NCBI GenBank assembly: GCA_021776025.1
Contig: JAJFGR010000007.1
Location: forward strand, 496,001 to 560,000
Length of the DNA stretch: 64,000 bases
Reading direction: 5' to 3'
DNA from: Alphaproteobacteria bacterium
GTDB lineage: Bacteria; Pseudomonadota; Alphaproteobacteria; Micavibrionales; Micavibrionaceae
Below are positions 9,326-21,151 of this stretch, one piece after another (positions within the stretch are counted from its first letter, which is position 1; every line of letters starts with the position of its first letter). The position numbers and the translations under genes are program-made. The notes below the pieces were generated by a model. It was not told the DNA's origin and ran no database searches. It was given only the letters and a program-made list of their open reading frames with translations.

Positions 9326-10464
9326 GCACCCAAGAAATCCTTAAAAATGCGCAGACGGTTGTTATCAAAATCGGTACCGCTCTTTTAGTTGAAACAGACG
9401 CTGGCAACGTCAAGAGGGACTGGATCGACGCCTTTGCTAAAGACATTAAGGCCCTTACCGAGCAAGGAAAGCGGATACTCATCGTATCCTCCGGCGCTGT
9501 GGCTATGGGGCGCCCTGCTCTTGGTATTGCGCTAAACACTCCTCCAGAAGCTATCCCCCTGGAAAAAAAGCAGGCTGCTTCCGCTGTGGGGCAGTTTCAT
9601 ATTTTTAATGCGTACTTTGAGAGCTTTTCCAAACAGAATCTTACTTTGGCGCAGGTTCTTCTGACGATGTCAGAGACTGAAAACCGCCGTATGCACCTCA
9701 ATGCCCGTGCGACGCTGCATGAGCTGATGAGTCAGGGTATTATCCCAATTGTGAATGAGAATGACACGATTTCCACTGGCGAGATCCGTTTTGGTGATAA
9801 TGACCGCCTCGCGGCGCGAGTGGCTCAAATGATCGAAGCAGAGGTTGTACTTTTGCTTTCGACTACTGACGGGCTCTATACTGGGCACCCTGAGAACTTT
9901 GAAACAGCGGAGCACATCCCCATTATCAAATCCATAAGCGACAAGCACCATAAAATGGCTGGAGAGGCGGTCGAGGGTATGAGCACAGGCGGAATGAAGA
10001 GTAAAGTCGAAGCAGCGCGTGCGGCAACAGCCTCAGGTATTCATCTTATCGTAGCTAACGGTGAGCAGAATCATGCGCTAAAAACTACGCATGAAGATAA
10101 AAACACACGTACATCGCTGTTTTTAGCAGCAAATAGTGATAAAAATGCCAAGAAACGCTGGATAAGCTCTCATTTAGCACCAAAAGGCATCATTGTTGTG
10201 GATGATGGGGCCCTATTGGCGCTTAACTCGGGAAAAAGCCTTTTACCGGTCGGCGTTCATAAAATTGAAGGCACGTTTGAACGCGGCGATATTGTTGAAA
10301 TCTATTCAATGGAGCGTAAAAAACTGGGTATGGGCGTGAGTGCCTATAATTCCGAAGATACGCAGAAGCTTATTGGTAAGAATAGTGCGGAGATTGCGGA
10401 GATCCTCGGCTATGCCGGGCGTAGCGAGCTCGTCCACCGCAACGATATGGTCTTGCAGGACTAG
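9322..10464 (+). CDS. proB: Glutamate 5-kinase
   Basis: 380 residues. It phosphorylates glutamate as the first step of proline synthesis. The amino-acid kinase domain shows [29 protein letters not shown] and GTGGMKSK-like [14 protein letters not shown]. The last ~100 residues are a PUA domain ([14 protein letters not shown] and [12 protein letters not shown]). It is translationally coupled to obgE through ATGA. proA lies 17 kb away at 27.3 kb instead of adjoining. Its stop overlaps the stop of the converging acetyltransferase (CTAG). Confidence 0.95.
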   Translation: MSTQEILKNAQTVVIKIGTALLVETDAGNVKRDWIDAFAKDIKALTEQGKRILIVSSGAVAMGRPALGIALNTPPEAIPLEKKQAASAVGQFHIFNAYFESFSKQNLTLAQVLLTMSETENRRMHLNARATLHELMSQGIIPIVNENDTISTGEIRFGDNDRLAARVAQMIEAEVVLLLSTTDGLYTGHPENFETAEHIPIIKSISDKHHKMAGEAVEGMSTGGMKSKVEAARAATASGIHLIVANGEQNHALKTTHEDKNTRTSLFLAANSDKNAKKRWISSHLAPKGIIVVDDGALLALNSGKSLLPVGVHKIEGTFERGDIVEIYSMERKKLGMGVSAYNSEDTQKLIGKNSAEIAEILGYAGRSELVHRNDMVLQD

Positions 10465-11027
10465 TCCCAGCCCCGAATTTTAGCCCAGTTTTCCCGTGTC
10501 ACCTCCCAGATTTCAGTTGGCCCATCAATATGTCCGCATGGCTCATCCTCAAGCCGGATAAATGAGGCCCCTGTTTTTTCTTTAATTCTGTGTGATCCAA
10601 TATTGCTCTGTACGTTTCGAACTCGAAAGGACGTTAAACCATATTTAAAAAACATATAGTCCTGAGTAGCACAAACAGCTTCAGTCATAAGCCCCTGTCC
10701 ATGGTAAGCTCGCCCAAGCCAAAACCCACGGTCACTATCCTTAACTTGTGATACCAAGCGATAATGTATATTGCCTATCGGATTTCCTTTGTCGGCGCCG
10801 TCTTTTGGCACAAGAACCCACATAATATCCCTGCCTTTTTTGATATTAGGAAGAGCTATATTTTCAAGAAAATCGTTTGTTCCATAATCAGGGTATGGCC
10901 ACGGCACATTACCAGACAGGTACTTTATAATCTCCCAGTCATTGAAATGCTTTTGCAGAGCCGCCGCGTCATCCAAAGAAATTGGTCGCAAGATTAAACG
11001 TTCTGTTTCCAATATGGGTGTTTTCAT
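10461..11027 (-). CDS. GNAT-family N-acetyltransferase (RimJ/RimL-like)
   Basis: 188 residues from ATG 11027. MKTPILETERLILRPISLDDA is the characteristic start of RimJ/RimL-type acetyltransferases, and GFWLGRAYHGQGLMTEAV is the acetyl-CoA binding region, where the R/Q-x-x-G-x-G/A loop is partly degenerate (RAYHGQG). The frame runs 159 bases further upstream, but that part lies antisense within pepN and looks unlike protein. No Shine-Dalgarno sequence precedes the start. The stop overlaps proB by four bases. The substrate, either a protein N terminus or a small molecule, is unknown. Confidence 0.75.
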   Translation of the reverse strand: MKTPILETERLILRPISLDDAAALQKHFNDWEIIKYLSGNVPWPYPDYGTNDFLENIALPNIKKGRDIMWVLVPKDGADKGNPIGNIHYRLVSQVKDSDRGFWLGRAYHGQGLMTEAVCATQDYMFFKYGLTSFRVRNVQSNIGSHRIKEKTGASFIRLEDEPCGHIDGPTEIWEVTRENWAKIRGWD

Positions 11028-11042
11028 GCATTCTATTAAACC

Positions 11043-13643
11043 ATGAAAACAGATACACCCAAAACCATCTATCTTAAAGATTACCAGCCTTATCCTTATA
11101 AGATCGGGAGTCTTGATCTGAATTTTGACATCCATGAAGGCTATACGATTGTTCATGCAACGACGAAATTCAGCGCGCCGGATCATTGCCGCGAAGATTT
11201 ATACTTGAATGGTGAGCATCTTGAGCTTATGGAGATCAAACTCGATGGCGAGGTTGTTACAGACTTCACCAAAGATGATAAAGGCCTGAGCCTGCCCTAC
11301 CCGCATAAGAAGGCGTTTACGCTTGAGATCACTACGCGCATACACCCGGAGGATAACACCCGTCTGGAGGGGCTTTATCGATCGGGCGATACCTATTGCA
11401 CGCAATGTGAGGCGGAGGGGTTTCGCACGATCACCTATTACCCCGACCGGCCGGATGTTCTTACTGTTTTTACAACGCGGATCGAAGCCAGCAAAGCGCA
11501 TTACCCTGTTTTGCTCTCCAACGGAAACCGTTTGGATCATGGCGACGCCGAGCATGGACGGCACTTTGCTGTCTGGCATGATCCCTTCCCTAAGCCCTGC
11601 TACCTCTTTGCGCTGGTCGCAGGAAATCTCAATCACATCGAGGATGAGTTCGTTACGAAATCCGGCCGTAAGGTTGAGCTTTATATCTATGTGCGGCCGG
11701 GTGATGAGGATCAATGCGGCCATGCGATGGAGTCTTTGAAAAAATCAATGAAGTGGGATGAGGACACGTACGGGCTGGAATATGAGCTAGATTTGTTCAA
11801 TATCGTTGCTGTCAGCGATTTCAACATGGGGGCGATGGAGAACACCTCGCTGAATATCTTTAACACCGCGCTTGTCTTGGCCGCCCAGGAAACCGCCACT
11901 GACCAAGACTTCCTGCGGGTTGAAGGGGTGATAGCCCATGAATATTTCCACAATTGGAGCGGGAACCGCGTTACTTGCCGCGATTGGTTCCAGCTTTCGC
12001 TGAAAGAAGGGCTCACGGTCTTTCGGGATCAGGAATTCTCAAGCGATATGAATTCGCGATCTGTACAGCGGATTGATGATGTGACGCATCTGCGCCGTTT
12101 GCAGTTTGCTGAAGATGGCGGGCCGCTTTCTCACCCTATTCGCCCGGACAATTACATTGAGATCAATAACTTCTACACCATGACCGTGTATGAAAAAGGC
12201 GCGGAAGTCATCCGTATGATGCGCACGATTTTGGGCGCAGAAAACTACCGCAAAGGCACGGACCTTTACTTCTCCCGCCATGATGGGACAGCCGCAACGT
12301 GTGATGACTTTGTGGCCTGTATGAGCGAGGCGAGCGGCATTGATCTTTCGCATTTCAAGCTCTGGTATGAACAGGCCGGCACGCCGGAGATCAGCTTTAA
12401 AGGCGCTTATGACGCCGATAAAAAGACGTACAGCGTCGAGCTAAGTCAGGATATTCCTGATACTGTCGGTCAGGCTGGCAAGAAACCAATGCATATCCCG
12501 GTTTCACTCGGGCTTTTGGGTGATAACGGGCAGAATTTGATTGAAACGCAGATTTTAAACCTGCATGAAACCGCGCAGAGCTTTATAATTGAAGATGTTT
12601 CTCAGCCCCCTATTCCGTCTGTTTTGCGGAATTTCTCTGCGCCTGTGAAGCTGACAACTGATCTTTCAAATGAGGATTTCGCTTTCCTTATGCGGCATGA
12701 TAGCGACGGCTTTAATCGTTGGGAGGCCGGACAGCAGCTCTATTTGCGGATGCTCAACCACATGATCGATGAGGGTAGCAAGGATGTCTGCCTGAAATTT
12801 ATGGGCCATATTGGCACGCTCATTGAACAAGCGGCATCTCCGGAAGCCGATAAGGCTCTCATGGCGCGCGCTTTGAGCCTACCTTCGGTAGCGATGATTG
12901 GACAGCAGCGTGAAATGATCGACCCTGATGCTATTTATAAAGCTCGTCAGAATTTACTCGCAGCCCTTAAACGCGAACATCGCAAAGGGCTTGATCAGCT
13001 TTACAAAGATAATGCGCCGAAGGGATCGTTTAGCATTAGCCCAGAAGCGATGGGACAGCGGACCTTACGCAATGTTGTTCTCGGCATTCTTTCGTCGTCA
13101 CATGGGACTGGCTGCGCATCTCGCTCGCATGCACATTACAATGAAGCCGATAATATGACCGACCGCGTGGCCGCTTTATCTGTGATTGCCGATATTGAAA
13201 AGCCAGAACGCGCGACTGCTTTTGATGATTTTTATGGACGATTCAAGGCTTATCCACTGGTTGTGGATAAATACTTTGGATTGCAAGCGGCAGCGACACA
13301 AAATGATATAATTCAAAACCTTAAAAAACTTAAGCAACACTCTGATTTTAATATTAAAAACCCTAACAGAGTTCGCTCTCTTTACGCCAGCTTTGCTATG
13401 AACAACCCAGTGGGTTTTCATGCTGTGGATGGTTCTGGGTACGATTTTTTGACCGAGGGCATCATCGAGCTGAATTCGATTAACCCGCAAATCGCCGCGC
13501 GTTTGTTGACGCCGATGCGCGAGTGGAAACGCTATACGCCCGATCGCCAGGAGAAAATAAAAGTTTCGCTTGAGCGGATCGTGAATGAGAAAGATCTATC
13601 ACCCGATGTCTTCGAAATCGCCAGTAAAAGCCTTAAAGCCTAG
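11043..13643 (+). CDS. pepN: Aminopeptidase N (M1 family)
   Basis: 866 residues, the length of proteobacterial PepN. The exopeptidase motif GAMEN is at 263-267 and the zinc motif HEYFHNW at 299-305 (His299, Glu300, His303), with the third ligand Glu322 in SLKEGL. The N terminus aligns with E. coli PepN from about residue 8. It is a cytosolic zinc aminopeptidase that removes N-terminal residues from peptides. It starts 15 bases from the divergent acetyltransferase start with no clear ribosome binding site. The 3' end overlaps rnhB. Confidence 0.95.
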   Translation: MKTDTPKTIYLKDYQPYPYKIGSLDLNFDIHEGYTIVHATTKFSAPDHCREDLYLNGEHLELMEIKLDGEVVTDFTKDDKGLSLPYPHKKAFTLEITTRIHPEDNTRLEGLYRSGDTYCTQCEAEGFRTITYYPDRPDVLTVFTTRIEASKAHYPVLLSNGNRLDHGDAEHGRHFAVWHDPFPKPCYLFALVAGNLNHIEDEFVTKSGRKVELYIYVRPGDEDQCGHAMESLKKSMKWDEDTYGLEYELDLFNIVAVSDFNMGAMENTSLNIFNTALVLAAQETATDQDFLRVEGVIAHEYFHNWSGNRVTCRDWFQLSLKEGLTVFRDQEFSSDMNSRSVQRIDDVTHLRRLQFAEDGGPLSHPIRPDNYIEINNFYTMTVYEKGAEVIRMMRTILGAENYRKGTDLYFSRHDGTAATCDDFVACMSEASGIDLSHFKLWYEQAGTPEISFKGAYDADKKTYSVELSQDIPDTVGQAGKKPMHIPVSLGLLGDNGQNLIETQILNLHETAQSFIIEDVSQPPIPSVLRNFSAPVKLTTDLSNEDFAFLMRHDSDGFNRWEAGQQLYLRMLNHMIDEGSKDVCLKFMGHIGTLIEQAASPEADKALMARALSLPSVAMIGQQREMIDPDAIYKARQNLLAALKREHRKGLDQLYKDNAPKGSFSISPEAMGQRTLRNVVLGILSSSHGTGCASRSHAHYNEADNMTDRVAALSVIADIEKPERATAFDDFYGRFKAYPLVVDKYFGLQAAATQNDIIQNLKKLKQHSDFNIKNPNRVRSLYASFAMNNPVGFHAVDGSGYDFLTEGIIELNSINPQIAARLLTPMREWKRYTPDRQEKIKVSLERIVNEKDLSPDVFEIASKSLKA

Positions 13644-14243
13644 CTTAGAGCTTGAACAATCGATTGATGGTCCAGTTTGCGGGCTTGATGAGGTTGGGCG
13701 CGGGCCTTTGGCCGGGCCGGTCGTGGCGGCTTGCGTTTACATTCCTGAAGAGACGTACGCCCTGCCCTTTATTCCTGATATTCGTGACAGTAAGAAACTT
13801 TCGCATAAGAAACTGGAAGAGCTTTACACCCTAATAACCGAGCATTTTGATTGGGCCGTAGCAGAAAAGTCACCGCAAGAGATTGATGATATCAATATTC
13901 TGCAAGCTTCACTCGCGGCCATGGCAGTATCGCTTGGGCAAATTGATATTGAATTTAGCCATGCGCTGGTGGATGGGAATAAGCTGCCGCAACTGCCCTG
14001 TCCGGCAACCGCTGTGGTGAAGGGTGACAGTAAATCTATTTCGATTGCGGCTGCTTCGATTGTGGCCAAAGTCACCCGCGACCGAATGATGAAACAGCTG
14101 CATGAGGAGCACCCGCATTATGGCTGGAACACCAATGTTGGCTACCCTTCGAAAGCGCATCTTGAGGGAATTGATGCACACGGCATTACAAAACATCATC
14201 GAAAATCCTTTGCGCCCGTAAGAAATTTTATCGAGCATGGATC

Positions 14244-16415
<2,172 letters not shown>

Positions 16416-16484
16416 ATTAGAATCACTACCACCCAAATCATTACACCTTTTCCATTATACGCGGAGAGGGCTGATCTATCAACT

Positions 16485-17561
16485 TTAAGCTTGGAAACCT
16501 TTAAAAGCCTTTTTAAACACTGATGGGAGCTTGGCCTCTGTTTGCTTATAGGCGGCCCAAAACATGTTATCTTCTTCAGATAATTTATTGTTTGCGACTT
16601 GTGCTTTATAAAGGTGAAGCTGTAAATTAAAATGCGTGAATGTATAGTCTACAAAGGTTTTGCACGACTCTGGGCTTTCAACAAAAACAGGATGTTTTTG
16701 TGGAGCACTTGTTCCCCAATCTGAGGTTGGCAGCCCAAGCATACCACCCAGCAGACCTTTTGGAGCGCGCTGGTGAAACAGGGCCTCGCCCTGTTCATTG
16801 ATAATCCAGTATATATTGCCGTATTTTTGCGGCCGGGTTTTCTCCTTGGTCTTTCTTGGCAGTTCTGCCGCAATGCCTGCCTGATAGCCCTGGCAATCAG
16901 TTTGCAAAGGACATAAGGCACAGCGCGGCGCTTTGGGAATGCAGAGCCTTGCCCCTAAATCCATAAAGCTTTGCGCTAAATCTCCGGGCCTTTCCTTGAA
17001 GCCATCGTAAAATTCATGTGCCAGAGCTTTGAGCTGCTTCTTGGCTCTTGGCATTGGCTCTTCAACCGCGAAGAACCGCGCAATCACCCGCTCAACATTA
17101 CCATCGACAACGGTGGCTGGCTTATTGAAAGCAATGGAAGCAATGGCGGCGCTGGTGTATTCGCCAATACCGGGAAGCTTACGAAGTTCATCCTGTGTAT
17201 CCGGAAACACCCCGTCCAATTCATTAGCCACAATCTGCGCGCATTTATGCAAGTTCCGCGCTCGGGCATAATAGCCAAGCCCTGCCCAGGCGGCCATTAC
17301 GTCTGCCTGCTCAGCAGCGGCCAAATCCTGTACGGTGGGCCATAGAACAAGAAACTTGAGGTAATAGGCCTTCACGGCCTGTACAGTTGTTTGCTGGCAC
17401 ATAACCTCTGATAGCCATACATTGTACGGATCAGCCACCTGCCCTAGCTTGGTCCGCCAGGGGATATCCCGCCGATGCTGGTCATACCAGGTCAGCAATT
17501 GTCCACGATATTTTGCAACCTCCCTTACGGAAATCTTGCTGTTTGTTTTAGTGGCTGTCAT
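16485..17561 (-). CDS. mutY: A/G-specific adenine glycosylase MutY
   Basis: 358 residues. The helix-hairpin-helix is LPGIGEYTSAAI (129-140). The catalytic Glu52 lies in WLSEVMCQQTTV and Asp153 in VVDGNVERVI. The [4Fe-4S] ligands are Cys207, 214, 217 and 223. The C-terminal domain is NUDIX-like and recognises 8-oxoG (GLLGGMLGLPTSDW). The enzyme removes A mispaired with 8-oxoG. It is transcribed away from the DciA-like gene, the conserved alphaproteobacterial arrangement. Confidence 0.96.
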   Translation of the reverse strand: MTATKTNSKISVREVAKYRGQLLTWYDQHRRDIPWRTKLGQVADPYNVWLSEVMCQQTTVQAVKAYYLKFLVLWPTVQDLAAAEQADVMAAWAGLGYYARARNLHKCAQIVANELDGVFPDTQDELRKLPGIGEYTSAAIASIAFNKPATVVDGNVERVIARFFAVEEPMPRAKKQLKALAHEFYDGFKERPGDLAQSFMDLGARLCIPKAPRCALCPLQTDCQGYQAGIAAELPRKTKEKTRPQKYGNIYWIINEQGEALFHQRAPKGLLGGMLGLPTSDWGTSAPQKHPVFVESPESCKTFVDYTFTHFNLQLHLYKAQVANNKLSEEDNMFWAAYKQTEAKLPSVFKKAFKGFQA

Positions 17562-17595
17562 TCTTCAAACTTCATTTAACGAAAGCTTTTATATC

Positions 17596-18060
17596 ATGCG
17601 CCGCCTATCAGAGGCCACGGCCAAAATTGCTGGAAAAAGCTTTGAGCGTAAATATGTCGCTTTAGGGCGCATTGTGAACAACTGGCGCGATATTGTGGGA
17701 GAAAAGCTTGCGGATAAAGCACAACCCGTCAAAATTGATTACCGTAAATCCAAAAACAAGCAAAAACCTGAAGCAACACTTGAGATCGCAGCAACAAGCG
17801 CTGATGCCACCGCTCTTCATTATCAGAAAGATTTGATCCTGGAGCGGATAAATCAGATATTTGGTGATCGCTGGGTCACTGGTATTCGCTTTGTGAATGT
17901 TCCATCAAACATGCAGACCAAAAGCTTTAAAAAACCAAAAGCCCCCTTGACTGAAGGCGAAAAAAAGACTTTATCCGATATGTTATTAAATATTGAGGAT
18001 GGCGACATGCGCAGCCGCCTCGAACATCTTGGTCAGTCAATCATAATGGATGATAAATAA
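17596..18060 (+). CDS. DUF721/DciA-like protein
   Basis: 154 residues from ATG 17596; the longer frame is antisense to mutY. The pattern NNWRDIVGEKLADKAQPVKI, then LEIAATSADATALHYQKDLILERIN, matches the DUF721 family that includes the helicase-loading factor DciA. In alphaproteobacteria this gene characteristically diverges from mutY and precedes a DsbA-like gene and smc, as here (with efp, suhB and an OmpA-like gene between). The last base of its stop is the first base of the efp start. A role in loading DnaB helicase is inferred from the family. Confidence 0.75.
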   Translation: MRRLSEATAKIAGKSFERKYVALGRIVNNWRDIVGEKLADKAQPVKIDYRKSKNKQKPEATLEIAATSADATALHYQKDLILERINQIFGDRWVTGIRFVNVPSNMQTKSFKKPKAPLTEGEKKTLSDMLLNIEDGDMRSRLEHLGQSIIMDDK

Positions 18061-18626
18061 TGAAGGTTAACGCCATCACGCTACGGTCAGGCAATGTCAT
18101 CGAATATAACGGCAAGCTTTGCGTTGTTGTGAAGAATGATATTCAGCAGCCCGGCAAGGGTGCCTCTGTCGCGCAGGTAGAGCTGCGGGATATCCGCACA
18201 GGTAGTAAAGATAATGTGCGTTTTCGAACACAAGAAAATGTTGAGCGCGTTCGCCTTGAACAAGAAAATTACCAATTTTTATTCGCCGATGGGGAAGACT
18301 ACACATTGATGCATCAGGAAAATTTTGAACAAATCATAGTAAGCAAAGAGCTGATCGGTCAGCCCGCAGCTTATCTGGAAGAAGGTATGATTGTTGAAGT
18401 GGAGACGTATGAGGGAGAGCCTTTGGGCGTCCGGCTACCTGATACGGTCACGGTTGAGATTGCAGAAGCCGAGCCCGTCGTTAAAGGCCAAACAGCCACA
18501 ACCTCTTACAAGCCTGCTATGCTGGCGAATGGTGAAAAAGTGATGGTGCCGCCGCATATCGAATCTGGCACGCGCATTGTCGTAAAATCTGAAGATGGCG
18601 CATATGTTGAACGGGCTAAAAATTAA
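18060..18626 (+). CDS. efp: Translation elongation factor P
   Basis: 188 residues in three beta-barrel domains. The loop that enters the peptidyl transferase centre carries QPGKGAS, with Lys33 at the position that is beta-lysylated in E. coli (Lys34). A matching lysyltransferase gene, epmA, lies at 51.2 kb, so Lys33 is probably modified. EF-P relieves stalling at polyproline; TolA and PopZ in this window are proline-rich potential clients. It overlaps the genes on both sides by one base. Confidence 0.96.
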   Translation: MKVNAITLRSGNVIEYNGKLCVVVKNDIQQPGKGASVAQVELRDIRTGSKDNVRFRTQENVERVRLEQENYQFLFADGEDYTLMHQENFEQIIVSKELIGQPAAYLEEGMIVEVETYEGEPLGVRLPDTVTVEIAEAEPVVKGQTATTSYKPAMLANGEKVMVPPHIESGTRIVVKSEDGAYVERAKN

Positions 18627-19426
18627 TGGCCGTTGTAACCTCCCCGATTATGAATGTTATGATGCGCGCAGCCGAAAAGGCAGCGCGATCGTTGATCCGC
18701 GATTTTGGTGAAGTTGAACAGCTTCAGGTTTCACAAAAAGGGCCGGGTGATTTTGTTAGCGCGGCCGATAAGCGCGCGGAAGAAATCATTCAAGAAGAGC
18801 TGCAAAAAGCGCAACCAACTTATAGTTTCCTGATGGAGGAATCGGGCGCCATTGAGGGTTCTAATCCTGGTTTTCGCTGGATTATCGACCCGCTGGATGG
18901 AACGACGAACTTCCTGCACGGCATTCCACACTGGTGTATTTCAATAGCGCTAGAGACCAAAGGCGACATTACCCACGGGCTCATTTATGACCCGGTTAAA
19001 GATGAAATGTTCACGGGAGAAAAGGGCCAAGGAGCGTTTATTCACCGCAATAAACGCCTGCGGGTTTCTGGTCGCCGCGATATGATACATGCGACAATCG
19101 CAACTGGTGCGCCGCGCCGCGCACAAAAATCTCAAGAACAGTTCCTTAATGAATATAGCGCCGTGCTCAATTTAGCGCCCGGCATTCGCCGTTTTGGCGC
19201 TGCTGCGCTCGACATGGCCTATGTTGCGGCTGGACGTTATGAGGCCTTTTGGGAACGTGATCTTAAGGCTTGGGATATTGCTGCAGGGATCCTGATCGTT
19301 AAAGAATCTGGCGGTTTTATTGCCGAGCTTGATAGCCACAAGGCCAACCCGCTGGACACAGGAAATATTCTGGCCTCTAATGAAGGCCTGTTTAACGATA
19401 TGAAAAAGATCCTGAAAGCCGCGTGA
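18626..19426 (+). CDS. suhB: Inositol monophosphatase family protein (SuhB-like)
   Basis: 266 residues. The metal-binding motif IIDPLDGTTNFLHG (Asp88, Asp91) and the upstream MEES glutamates (71-72) match the FIG/IMPase superfamily, and WDIAAGILIVKESGG is the C-terminal motif. The family dephosphorylates inositol-1-phosphate; in E. coli SuhB also joins rRNA antitermination complexes. It follows efp with a one-base overlap, a frequent alphaproteobacterial pairing. Confidence 0.92.
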   Translation: MAVVTSPIMNVMMRAAEKAARSLIRDFGEVEQLQVSQKGPGDFVSAADKRAEEIIQEELQKAQPTYSFLMEESGAIEGSNPGFRWIIDPLDGTTNFLHGIPHWCISIALETKGDITHGLIYDPVKDEMFTGEKGQGAFIHRNKRLRVSGRRDMIHATIATGAPRRAQKSQEQFLNEYSAVLNLAPGIRRFGAAALDMAYVAAGRYEAFWERDLKAWDIAAGILIVKESGGFIAELDSHKANPLDTGNILASNEGLFNDMKKILKAA

Positions 19427-19436
19427 GGCCCCACCA

Positions 19437-20189
19437 ATGCAAAAGCTGCTGATCCTCATTCTTATAATATTATTCGCGAGCTTTCCTGCCACCGCTCAAG
19501 ATACGAATGTTGAAATCAATCTTGATACACTTCAAGGTTACACTCCGCCGCCAATGTTTGAAGAAACCGAGCCCGAGGCTTTAACCCCTATGCCTGCGGT
19601 GGCACCCGCCCCTGTTGAGATTATTAAAACCGCGAATGTGCCCATCCCGCAAAGAAAGCCGCCATTTAGCGGTACGCTCAAAAAACGAAATGTTGACAGA
19701 ATTGAAGAGCAAGTTGTTCTACAAACAGCCAAAGACATATTGAGGCAAATCGAAGGAGATACGCCAAAAAACCTGCAAGAGATTGCCCGTGAAGAAGAGC
19801 CGCCTGAGCCAACCTTACTCCAACAGATTGTTAAGAAACCTGTAATTCAAGAGAATGTGCCAATTACGCTTAATGGGCCTTTTGAAATTTCTATTCCTTA
19901 CAAGCCTGATGAAGCCACGCCATCTAATGAACATCGACGTATTTTGCTCGAGCAAATTTTCACACGCCTGCACAAATATGAAGATGCACATTTAGAAGTT
20001 AGGGCCTATGCCTCCAGCCCGGCCCTGCAAAAAAGCCCCGCGCGCAGGCTTTCTCTGGAGCGTGCTTTGGGTATTCAGGATTTTTTATTATCCAAAGGCA
20101 TTGCAGAAGAACGCATATATTTACGCCCTTTGGGACAGGCTGTGCAAAGCCGTAGCGATACCGTACAGCTGGTCGTTTCCAGGCTCTAA
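19437..20189 (+). CDS. OmpA-like C-terminal domain protein, exported
   Basis: 250 residues. A signal peptide (residues 1-21, ending ATAQ) precedes a proline-rich linker with NVPIPQRKPP. The C-terminal ~110 residues resemble an OmpA/MotB peptidoglycan-binding fold: HLEVRAYASS, then RRLSLERALGIQDFLLSKGIAEERIYLRPLG. There is no lipobox cysteine, so it is not a Pal lipoprotein. It probably sits in the periplasm bound to the wall. The 170-base gap after it holds no gene; a TTGACA at 20239-20244 lacks a good -10. Confidence 0.7.
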   Translation: MQKLLILILIILFASFPATAQDTNVEINLDTLQGYTPPPMFEETEPEALTPMPAVAPAPVEIIKTANVPIPQRKPPFSGTLKKRNVDRIEEQVVLQTAKDILRQIEGDTPKNLQEIAREEEPPEPTLLQQIVKKPVIQENVPITLNGPFEISIPYKPDEATPSNEHRRILLEQIFTRLHKYEDAHLEVRAYASSPALQKSPARRLSLERALGIQDFLLSKGIAEERIYLRPLGQAVQSRSDTVQLVVSRL

Positions 20190-20359
20190 ATAAGTGGCCT
20201 TCTTATGTGGATAAGCATGCCTAGACGCCGCAGAAACGTTGACATCACGCCCTCTTAAATGAAACTTTTATATTGTATTTCTAAAAACAATGCTGCTATG
20301 ACATCTGTACGCTAGTTGCGTTATGTGAACACATATTAAGAACGATAGAGAGATCCACC

Positions 20360-21151
20360 ATGGCTGAAGATAAAACTCAGGACCCTGCGAAGAAATCAGA
20401 TAAAAAGCTTTTTATAGGGCTAGGCGTCCTCTTTGTGTTGCTGGCAGGGGCATACGCCATCTCTCTGGGCCCGGTTGAACAGCCTAATGTGGAAATGGAT
20501 GAGGCTGAAATTGCCGATGTTGAACAGGCTTTCAGTGCTGATGAGACCGAAAGCGCTGAAACGGCGGCCCTAGATATTAAGTCCGCCAAAAAAGAGCGTA
20601 TTCTGGGCGATCCTTCCGCGCCGATTAAAATTACCGAACACGCCTCCTTTTCCTGCGGTCACTGCGCAAAATTCCACACTGAAACGTTGAAAGCTTTTAA
20701 AGACACTTATATCGATACGGGCAAAGCCTATATCGTTTTTTCAGATTTTCCGCTTAATGCCCCGGCTCTCCACGCCTCTATGGCCTCGCGCTGCGTTGAT
20801 GAAAATCGCTATTTGGATTTTGTTGAGGAGCTTTTTTCTACACAAGGAGAATGGGCTTTTGAACAGAACTATTTAAATCTACTGGAAGCAAAAGCCGCCA
20901 ATTACGGTTTGAACAAGGCCAGTTTCGCGGCATGCGTCAATAATGAAGAGCTGCAGAATGCTCTTCTTGGCCGGATGAAAGCGGTTCAGCAACAATGGCA
21001 GATCAGTTCAACACCCAGTTTTGTTGTCAATAACCAAGAGGTTATAGGCGGCGCTTTGCCTCCTGCAGAGTTTGAAAAGGTGATTCAGGACGCTTTGGAG
21101 AAGATTGAAGCGGCCAGTGGGCCGGAAGAAACCCCGGATGAGGGCGAATGA
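20360..21151 (+). CDS. DsbA-family thiol oxidoreductase, membrane-anchored
   Basis: 263 residues. One transmembrane segment (about 17-36) anchors the protein with the thioredoxin-like domain in the periplasm. The active site is Cys99-Gly-His-Cys102 (FSCGHCAKFH), and the cis-proline lies in STPSFVVNN. It resembles BdbD/DsbA-type thioredoxins, which introduce or shuffle disulfides. The position directly before smc, with a four-base overlap, is conserved in alphaproteobacteria. Confidence 0.88.
   Translation: MAEDKTQDPAKKSDKKLFIGLGVLFVLLAGAYAISLGPVEQPNVEMDEAEIADVEQAFSADETESAETAALDIKSAKKERILGDPSAPIKITEHASFSCGHCAKFHTETLKAFKDTYIDTGKAYIVFSDFPLNAPALHASMASRCVDENRYLDFVEELFSTQGEWAFEQNYLNLLEAKAANYGLNKASFAACVNNEELQNALLGRMKAVQQQWQISSTPSFVVNNQEVIGGALPPAEFEKVIQDALEKIEAASGPEETPDEGE

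Noticed and set aside
20239-20244. TTGACA before the DsbA-like gene as a promoter
   Set aside because: No acceptable -10 hexamer lies 16-18 bases downstream.
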